Below, piece after piece: positions 57,342-64,000 of a stretch of 64,000 nucleotides of DNA. This DNA is from Bryum argenteum. Lineage: Eukaryota; Streptophyta; Bryopsida; Bryales; Bryaceae. The stretch lies in NCBI GenBank assembly GCA_037043015.1, contig CM073330.1:4365263-4429262 (forward strand), written 5' to 3'. Under the pieces are notes generated by a model. It had not been told where the DNA came from. It saw nothing but the letters and a program-made list of their open reading frames with translations, and ran no database searches. The number at the start of each line of letters is the position of its first letter. Within the stretch, counting starts at the first letter, position 1. The translations under genes and the position numbers were made by a program.

Positions 57342-59599
57342 GATGATGAAAAACACACCAATTGTGAACTTTGCTTTTGAATGATAAAATGACATGATAA
57401 TTTAAGCAATGACACTTTTTGGAGGTAGAGTATGTTACTCAACCTCAAACCTCCAAATAAGAAACTCTACATTTGGAGATCCTCTATATTATTAGAATCA
57501 AATATGGGTTTTGTGACGAGGTCTAGATTGTACTAGCTTGGTTCAACCACATCTTATAGAGGAGAATCAAATCTAATTTCTAAAGTCAAAAAAGCCCTAA
57601 TAGGGTTGTTGGTTAGTATCTTAAATTCTTCATACTTTAGGACTTCAAATATCAACATGCCCTAAATTTTTAGCACGTTGAAAATTACCCAAGATTGTAG
57701 TCTATGTTCATCTATTCTCAAAATCTACCACAATCAATTAGATAGCAATAAGTTTATAATTTTACCAGAAATTGAGATTTAATTTTCAATTTTTAATTTT
57801 TTTATAACATGTAAATAAGGTTCTAGGGCATGATGCCTCAGTTACTTTAAAGTTTCAATCCTAATATTCTTCAAAAGCATTTTTTATTGTGAAAGAGCAA
57901 CCTTCATGCGAAAGATCAAGCATTTTCTATAGGTTTTAAAGTTCCTACAAGGGTGAAAATTATATAAATATATTTCAACTCACCTCAAAGAGCCTTTGTC
58001 CAAGTAAATCTAAAGAGCCTTTGTCCAACTTTACTCTTAAAATTGGTTATCTTGGCGCACGAATCACTTCAAACGCATTATGTAATAAGGAATTTCTAAA
58101 TCTCTTTTTCCAAATTTGAACATTATGATCTCACAAACAATAAAAGATTTGAAACTAAAATATGGAATACACGTACATGTACAAGTAAGGTAATAGCTCC
58201 TTCAATTATTTCCCCAAAATACCTCAAAATTTGTTAAACTACACTAGATGGCAATTTTGAGGTCTTTTGGTAGTACAAGCTAATTCTCTTAATTGTTTTT
58301 TGCCATTTATAGCAACAAAATTGATCATTTAACCCCTAACCATCCTTTTGGACCAAAATGGTCTTCTGCCAATTTGATCAGCCTAGGTTTTTGAGTTAAA
58401 ATATAAACTCTTTGACTAAGATTCTTATTGCGTGTTCTCTATACTACTAGGTGGGTTGCCAAAAATTGCAAAGTCAAATTCCACTTTTAGAGTTTTTTGA
58501 CTCATATTTTAGTTTTCTCACCCAATGTGGGCTGTAGAAAACTCCTTTGAAATTTTTATGAGTAAATATTTGATTAAAAATATGACAAGCTTAAAAGTTT
58601 ACTTTTGTTTCAAAGTGCTCCAAGTCAAAAAAGTTCACTAATTTTACAAGGGTAGCCTTCATAGTTTGTAGAAACTTCAATAAAGTTTTGCAAAAACATT
58701 GGATGTTATAATATTGCAGATGGTAAATATCCAACAATCAATTTTTGGATGAGTGACTAAAAATAGGCATAATCATGAGATCTTATGGTAAAAAGTCTAA
58801 AAAATGTAACAAATTTTGGTTTACACTCCCAGGAGTACATAGAGGTAGAAAATTGGAGTTCTGAGGTTTCAAACTCAAAACACACACAAGGAGATTCAAG
58901 TATTAATGAAACATTCCAACTTACTTATAATACTGAATGTATCCTCTTCTATATTTCTTTTCAATAATTTCTCACGCAAAGTGCCTCCCCCTTGCAACTG
59001 TTGCAAGCCTACTCCCCCGCTCACTTGGACGGGTTTCACAAAATCACGAAGTCGCATTCTTCAAAAACATCTCACCTCAAGTGAGCGAGCACTATGAATT
59101 CATACAATGTTAACAACAAATTGACCTTCCTTGAATTTAAGGGTTTATGATTTAGATAATATATAAAAACTCAATCCTACTTCCCTCTTGATCCTTGACT
59201 CTTGAGTGCTGACAATGAAAATTAATCTTATTCATTATTTAGGACAACCCAAAATTTTGAAAAGTCGTATCTCCTTCCTTGATGTTTATATTTAACGAAG
59301 AAAATTGCACTGGTTAGTGAATGATGTCCCTTTCTTGTGACAAACACTTATCTCAATCTAAGATGTTATGAATTTATGACGTTCATTCTTGTGCAAGTTT
59401 TGAGGGTTTTAGTTTTCTAGTAATGATGGGACATTTTTCATTATTTCAAACCTACTCTCTGAATCAAAATATGTTGTTCTTGAATTAATCTTACGTTGAT
59501 ATTCTCTTAAAGTGAAATTCTGCAACTATCTTGTTGACAGATCTTTTATTGGAAATCGATCAATTGGTGGTAGATATATCTTTATCAGAAAATTTGGAA
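57342..59599. other. AT-rich intergenic DNA with weak repeat similarity
   Basis: CAAGTCAAAAAAGTTCACTA ... ACAAGGGTAGCCTTCA near 58619 resembles 63538-63580 in direct orientation. No supported gene. Confidence 0.45.
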
Positions 59600-62500
59600 T
59601 AACAAATACGCATCATCCTGAAGTTGTGTCTCCTTCATTCACCTTTATACTTTAACTTTGTTCCAATTCAACTCTAGTTTTTGTGGTAGAAACTAGAAAC
59701 CTTGATTTGACCCAGATGTTTGAAGACATGCATGATATGCGTTTTTGATGATTTCATAAGACTTATTGTAGATAATGCGGATCAACCCCAATGTCTTGGT
59801 GAACTACTTTTTTTTTTTTTTTTTTGTTTTTATTATTTTTCAACATTTTTTTGGATCAAAGGATAAAGGTTAACCTCTTTCTAATTGGTATTTCCGTACT
59901 TGTAATTCAAAAAATTGTAATATCATCACTTTACAATGAATAATAAAATTTTATAACACTTCAATCTCCTTATATTTCCGTTCGTGTGTTGATAGTCACT
60001 CTAAGCACATGCCACTGACCACATGCATAATCAATCTATGCACTTCATTGAATGGGTATTTATATTGTATACGGGATATTTTTGTTTTCAGTGTTGGCAA
60101 ACAACTAACCTCATGATCGAACTGAACAAACATATAGATAGAAACTCCGGTCCTTTTCTAAAGGGCCGGCGTGAATGAAGTGTCCGTTCGTGATGCTAAT
60201 ATCCGGATGGCCACCGGACAAGGGGAAATTAGGACTGAACAAACACTTATCAACCTTACTTAGCTTAATTACAACATATCCAATTCGCCTTTACCATTAC
60301 TCCTAACGAAAACTAATCTTGTAAGCCCATGCTCCATGCTCCGGATATGTTGAGTACTTGACAGCGTGAAGTAACAGATCTTTCACTGCACGAGTAATAT
60401 TCATATCCATCTTCAATCGAAGCACATGCACTCCACTACGATAGTATACGAATTACATTCACGGTCACAGCAAAATATTCTCACAGCCACAAATGATAGT
60501 TTGCAAGGCTTGGAGAGATTGAACAGATTCGACATATATATAGTTACTGGGTACCGGAAACAGAACGAGCATGCACACTTTTCGGATCTACTTCAATGGA
60601 GCCAAATACAAGTACAAGATGGACATAGCAAAGCCTTTAAGACTCAGAGACAGTGTCTTCCCACAAACAAACAACACATGATCGTGCAGTAATCACATAA
60701 TGTAAGCTCTTTATCTGTCAACACAAGCTATGCAGGCTGGAGAAGGATGAAGTTGGTGTGAAGGTTATCCCCAGTAGAAGTTGCATTGACATTTCAAAGT
60801 CTCCTCATGGTATAACATCAGCCAAAACCGCCAGGGGGGTACCCGACTGCTCGAACCATGTTTTTACTCTCGTGTGAGTGACTGTTGTTGCACAACATTC
60901 CTGAACTTTCCACACTGTCCTCGCTTTTCAGTGAAGTCCCTCAATTCGGAAACATTCATTGAGAGAGTGTCATTGAAGAACGAATCACTGGGGAAAGTCA
61001 AGAAATGTGAAAGATGAAACTCGATCGCCTCATCGAGTAGAATCAAGCTTGGTGAGGTTCGGAAACCATCGATCGACTTGAATCACAAGTAACCATCCTG
61101 CTAAATTTTTGGGTTCATGTTCACATGACAAAATTGTGACGTTCTATGCATTGTCACGCCTTGAACACTATCACAGTCCTAGAAGGTGATGCTCGACACG
61201 ATGAACCAAATGCAGCATGCCAAACTAAATGTTGTGCTGTGTCCAGTTGATCACGTCGATCTTCATCTCCTTGCATTTCCTGCCAAACACTAGCTCCGTC
61301 TCCGTCTCTTCCAGACTGCACTTGAGGCATGCAGAGTTGGAGGTAACGCTCGACATAAAAAGGAGTCTGTGCACATTTCCCTTCTCTCGGACACACCCAT
61401 TGCAAATGCGGAATAATACCAGTCTGGGCAGTCCAGTAATCAATCGATTGAGCAATAGATAGGTGAAGGCTCTCACAAGAGAGCAAGGATTGAGTGAGAT
61501 GAGGAAAGAGTTCAAGGCGACGTCTTTATCTACATGAGCATAAGATCAAAGCTGTAGCCACGTTTCAGAGTTCAGCGCTGCGCAGATTGATCATGCATCA
61601 TGGACGTCTTCTTCCGTGCCAGCAGATCTTACAAGATTTGATGATACCTGTCGGAACTGTTGGTGGTGGGAGCTCGCATCAAGCACGTGAATCTGGGCGT
61701 TGGTGGGAGCTCGCATCAAGCACGTGAATCTGGGCGTTGGTGGGAGCTTGCATCAAGCACGTGAATCTGGGCGTTGGTGGGAGCTCGCATCAAGCACGTG
61801 AATCTGCGCTCCCCACGTTGCCATCAATCAATCACTGCTAGTTTGGTGATTTGTATGTACAACGCAAGCAGAGCTCCTACACATGCAGAGTGTTGGATTC
61901 TCTTCTTGAGAGGACTAGCAATGCTAAATGGTACGATTGATTAAGTTTAGTTTGCCACGAGTCTGGACAGTCAAGTTCAATCAAGACTTAGTGCAAATTA
62001 AGTTCTTGAGTCTGAGTTTAAAGTATTGAGGTATAATTTAGTTTTCCTTCAAAGATTATTTGATAACAATTCACACCATCAATATCCAACTTCATATTGA
62101 ATTTTCTTGATGGGCAATGACAAGCATTTGCCATGATGTCTTTATCTTAATCTTGATGAATGCTCTCTCTTAATTTTTTAAACTCATTCTCTAACGGGCG
62201 TTTTACAAATACAACTTCGAGTATTTTCGATTCATTACATGAGGCCATTGATAACTTGTTATGGTCACTCAACCCCCAAAGGTCAAACTTAAGTGGGTAA
62301 GAAGGTTGTGTTTTTCCCTAAATATGCAAGACAGTGGAAATTTTATGACAGAGGTATTTAAGTTAACGATTCTCGGATTCTCTAAATATTGAATTGTAGG
62401 ACACGTCATATTTTTTTGTTTTGATGATATTCCAAAATGATGTAGAGTAATATTTCCTTTATTCAGTGTTTTTGTTTTAAATTTGTTGTGTTGGATACCA

Positions 62501-64000
62501 AATGATGTATATCTTTAATGAGTTAATGATAAAGCTCTTATTCCAACCTTGGATGCAGCTGATTCATGGCATTCTTTTCGTGCAATTTTCAACTTTTCAC
62601 AACATGGAATATGTTTCAATATCCCAAGCATAGTTTCAAAATCAAGATTTATTTTTCATCAATATCTTCTACACTAGTGTTTCTTTTTGACTGTGGAATC
62701 TTTTTTTGGAATCCATTTTGTGGTACTAGGTATTTATTGATGTATCTGTGTTGAAAAAAAAAAATGTCATCCTTGAGTTGTATCTATTTCATCCAGCAAA
62801 CATCACATTTTAATATTATTTGTCAACTGAATTCCAATTCAACTTTAGTTTTTGTGAGTGGAACCTTAGTCTAGTCCAAGATGTTTTGAGGGCATGACAT
62901 GCATTTAGTTCAAGAAATTTAGTTATATATATAATCTCCTTTGTAAGATTTTAAGGGCCAAATTTTAACATTGTGAGGCTCTTATTTGAGATAGCAATTT
63001 TTTTATATGATTATCTTTTGCACAAGGATGTTCTTGGAAATGAGGTTCAACTATTTTCTGGATGAAGGTTTCTTAGTTGAAAAATAGGAACAAGTTACAA
63101 TTTCAAGGGCTAATCAACTCCAAAGTGAAAAAAATAGAATTTTGTAACCTTATTAGGGTACCAATACATGATGATCCTGCAAACTATGAGGCCTCATGAC
63201 TTCAAATAATTTTAAGAATATCTTACAAGATTATGCAATTGAGATATTTCACATGCCCAAACCTGTACTACTGTTTTGTGTTTTTTGTTTTTTTTCAAGA
63301 GAATTTTTATTCTTAAACAGAAATAGTGCCTCACTGGGAATTTTTTTACATTATAAATTAAGGAAGTCGAGCTTATGTATCATCAAAAGTAATATTCGTG
63401 ACTTTGGCAGCATCAACCATTTCCAAGCAGCTTTATTTTGTATCCAGTTTCAAACGGACAACTCAAATTTTTACTCTTTTTGAAACTTTATTTTGGAAAC
63501 ATGTTCATAACCAAACCATTACTCAAGTTCCAAAGTGGCTCAAGTCAAAAAGTTTATCAATGTTACAAGGGCAGCATTCAAAATTTTCAAAAACAATCCA
63601 AACAATTTCTGGTAATTTCACAATTTTTCTTTCAAAATTTGCCAAAATCTGATTAATAGGAATTTCTCCATTTTTTTAATTTTTTAATTTGTCAGTCCCT
63701 CAAAACTGACAAAGTCATAGAGGCACCTACTCACCACTTAACATTTCCAAAAAAAAATTAAAAAACTAACGTCGTGCATGTTTTTCCATATCATTGTTTT
63801 TAGACCTTTTCCTAGGAATCATTTTGCATGAGGGTAAAAAAAGCCACATATTGTTTGAGATTTAGCATGTGTGTACCCAAATTGATTACCTACATGGAAA
63901 AAAATATGACGAAGTTGATTGGTAGGAGAATAGTCAAAGTTGATTGAATTGTTTCTTTAAAGAACCATTTTGACTTTTTTGAATCTACAGAGACTAAGAC
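59600..64000 (-). repeat. Dispersed repeat family, copy 3 (inverted, runs off the window)
   Basis: The reverse complement matches copy 2: 59600-60090 to 39540-39900, 60230-61640 to 37440-38880, and 62100-62400 to 36790-37080. The end of the window (TTGAATCTACAGAGACTAAG) is the inverse of 34247-34270. The expansion at 61665-61805 is specific to this copy. The boundary with copy 2 numbering is missing about 500 bp (39000-39500). Confidence 0.65.
61665..61805. repeat. Four tandem 37-bp units containing CACGTG
   Basis: GGTGGGAGCTCGCATCAAGC then ACGTGAATCTGGGCGTT repeats at 61665, 61702, 61739 and 61776 with period 37 and almost no change. Each unit has a CACGTG (G-box). Copy 2 has a single related stretch near 37390-37420, inverted. 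Confidence 0.95.

Overview
The window looks like nuclear DNA of a land plant, probably a non-flowering one (moss, liverwort, lycophyte or fern grade). Reasons: spliceosomal introns with GTAAGT donors, a Ty1/copia retrotransposon, a trihelix-type DNA-binding gene, TTTAGGG-like motifs in the spacer, and a coding relic of a transposase-like family I associate with non-seed plants. The species is not identified. Most of the window is repeats; only a few stretches look protein-coding.

Layout. 1-2670: five tandem copies (plus one diverged) of a 470-565 bp unit made of a long hairpin and a G-rich/purine-rich block. 2882-3937: eight exact 129-bp units plus a partial one. 3990-4500: a cytosine-rich block. 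4672-10152, minus strand: a split gene whose first exon has a ParB-like domain and whose last exons look like the C-terminal part of a DNA methyltransferase. 10228-11264 and 17395-17992: arrays of a 20-bp palindrome (TTACGAACGGCCGTTCGTAA and variants), also present in two introns of that gene. 12600-16560: AT-rich satellites. 18365-21666, plus strand: a decayed DUF7869-like gene. So two divergent genes each have the palindrome in their 5' region, which suggests one large composite mobile element of roughly 17 kb. This is the most interesting part of the window.

22230-24330: a GC-richer segment with one 280-aa ORF of unknown function. 24330-43400: AT-rich DNA with fold-back elements, a piggyBac-like TTAA element and two direct copies of a multi-kilobase repeat family; a third copy lies inverted at the right edge (59600-64000). 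43440-45167, minus strand: a three-exon trihelix-like gene with intact frames. 46028-51438: a full-length but broken copia element with 5-bp target duplications. 52457-52976: a Harbinger/Tourist-like fold-back element. 54949-55571: a 5'-truncated LINE with a target duplication. 56215-57341: two more TTAA-flanked elements.

No tRNA, rRNA, CRISPR or prokaryotic operon was seen. All calls are by eye, without database search; similarity extents are approximate.
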